Source: Amblyornis subalaris (lineage: Eukaryota; Chordata; Aves; Passeriformes; Ptilonorhynchidae). From it: 64,000 nucleotides of DNA. Positions 63,264 to 64,000 of the stretch are shown here, piece by piece. The notes under the pieces are model-generated. The model made no database searches and was not told the origin of the DNA. It saw only the letters and a program-made list of their open reading frames with translations. Positions within the stretch are counted from its first letter, which is position 1, and each line of letters begins with the position of its first letter. The position numbers were made by a program, and so were the translations under genes. The stretch spans positions 13,775 through 77,774 of the forward strand of contig JACAXG010000264.1 of assembly GCA_018881555.1 (NCBI GenBank). The letters run 5' to 3'.

Positions 63264-64000
63264 GTGAGTTGGCTTATTTAAAATATCATGATAGAGTGTT
63301 TATGGAATTTGGGAGTATGTTAAACAGCCTCAACTTAACTGCTTCTATATTAAACTGAGAATACTTGTGAGGGCTAGTATATATTTGAGTTTTCTTTATT
63401 AAAGGGAGTGTTTGTTGAGTTGGATGGTAGAGTTTAGTTTAGTCAACTTTAACAGTTTATGCTTCCTGAAAGCTACCTTGTGACTTGTTAACAGTTGTAC
63501 AGATGTAGTGATCTTTGTTATTAGTCTTTGATCTAGTGGGTGGTGTAAGTCTCTCCCTTCAGGCATTGTTTGGGTAATTTTATCTAATGGCTGAATGTAT
63601 CCAGTTTGTATTTTGTTCTGTTAAAAATTTCTCAAGCTGTTAACTCTTAAAGAAAGTAATAAAACAGAATAGAAAACTGCAAGAGCCTGCTTTTCTGTGT
63701 TCTCACTGTGGCAATAAGCCATGTTTTTGTAAGGACAAAAACTACCAAAAATACTTAACAGTAGGGAATATATTATGCAGCTTGAGTGAGAAATATGATT
63801 AAAGCTTCCAGAAGCATGCTGTTAGAACTCCAGTTGGCATGGACACCAAAAGCTGTATGTTCATTATGTTAAGAAAAAAAAAACCAACCCAAAAAAGAAG
63901 TCTTTTGAATTGAAGATAATTGCTCAGATGGGAGATAGCAGAACACTTGGTATGAAAACAAGAGGAGTGAAAGTCTGGGATTGGATCAGAAAGCATTTTC
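63264..64000 (+). other. NAP1L1 intron 11, left part
   Basis: From the GTGAGT donor of the microexon to the window edge. No acceptor followed by the expected acidic DDDAEA coding sequence appears, so the next exon lies outside. An A-rich stretch is at 63,870-63,900. Confidence 0.85.

Overview
The window looks like nuclear DNA from a bird, probably a neoavian (non-chicken-like) species. Three things point that way. The split gene at the right-hand end encodes a protein that reads almost residue for residue as vertebrate NAP1L1. Several interspersed repeats carry CR1 LINE 3' ends, with the characteristic TTCTATGA-type terminus. The LTR elements match families I associate with neoavian genomes; that last point is recalled knowledge and was not searched. 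The sequence also holds isolated single N bases, none of them inside a coding exon.

Layout. Positions 1 to about 41,100 contain no gene I can support. This is AT-rich intergenic DNA with scattered short chance ORFs, one sense LTR (about 2445-3025), a repeat cluster (about 20,775-23,131: two antisense LTRs and one CR1 tail), a large decayed antisense CR1-like LINE (about 33,393-35,290), small CR1 fragments and a few short tandem repeats. Two decayed, protein-like antisense ORFs at 39,785-40,464 are not recognised.

A CpG island (about 41,140-42,290) holds the NAP1L1 promoter: a CRE-like TGACGT, a TATA-like element, a pyrimidine-rich start consistent with a 5'-TOP mRNA, and a short non-coding exon 1 ending at 41,589. 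Intron 1 is about 14.2 kb. It contains a G-run cluster, a frameshifted antisense ORF of unknown identity (43,946-44,328), CR1 fragments and one antisense LTR (about 52,861-53,313).

Ten coding exons of NAP1L1 follow on the + strand between 55,764 and 63,263. They encode residues 1-313 of roughly 390: the acidic N-terminal tail, the long dimerisation helix, most of the NAP histone-binding fold and the nuclear localisation signal. The last exon in view is a 20-nt microexon behind an 86-nt intron. The gene runs off the right edge, so the rest of the NAP fold, the acidic C-terminal tail and the 3'UTR are missing. NAP1L1 is the only gene I can name with confidence. I found no tRNA, rRNA, CRISPR array or new multi-gene system.
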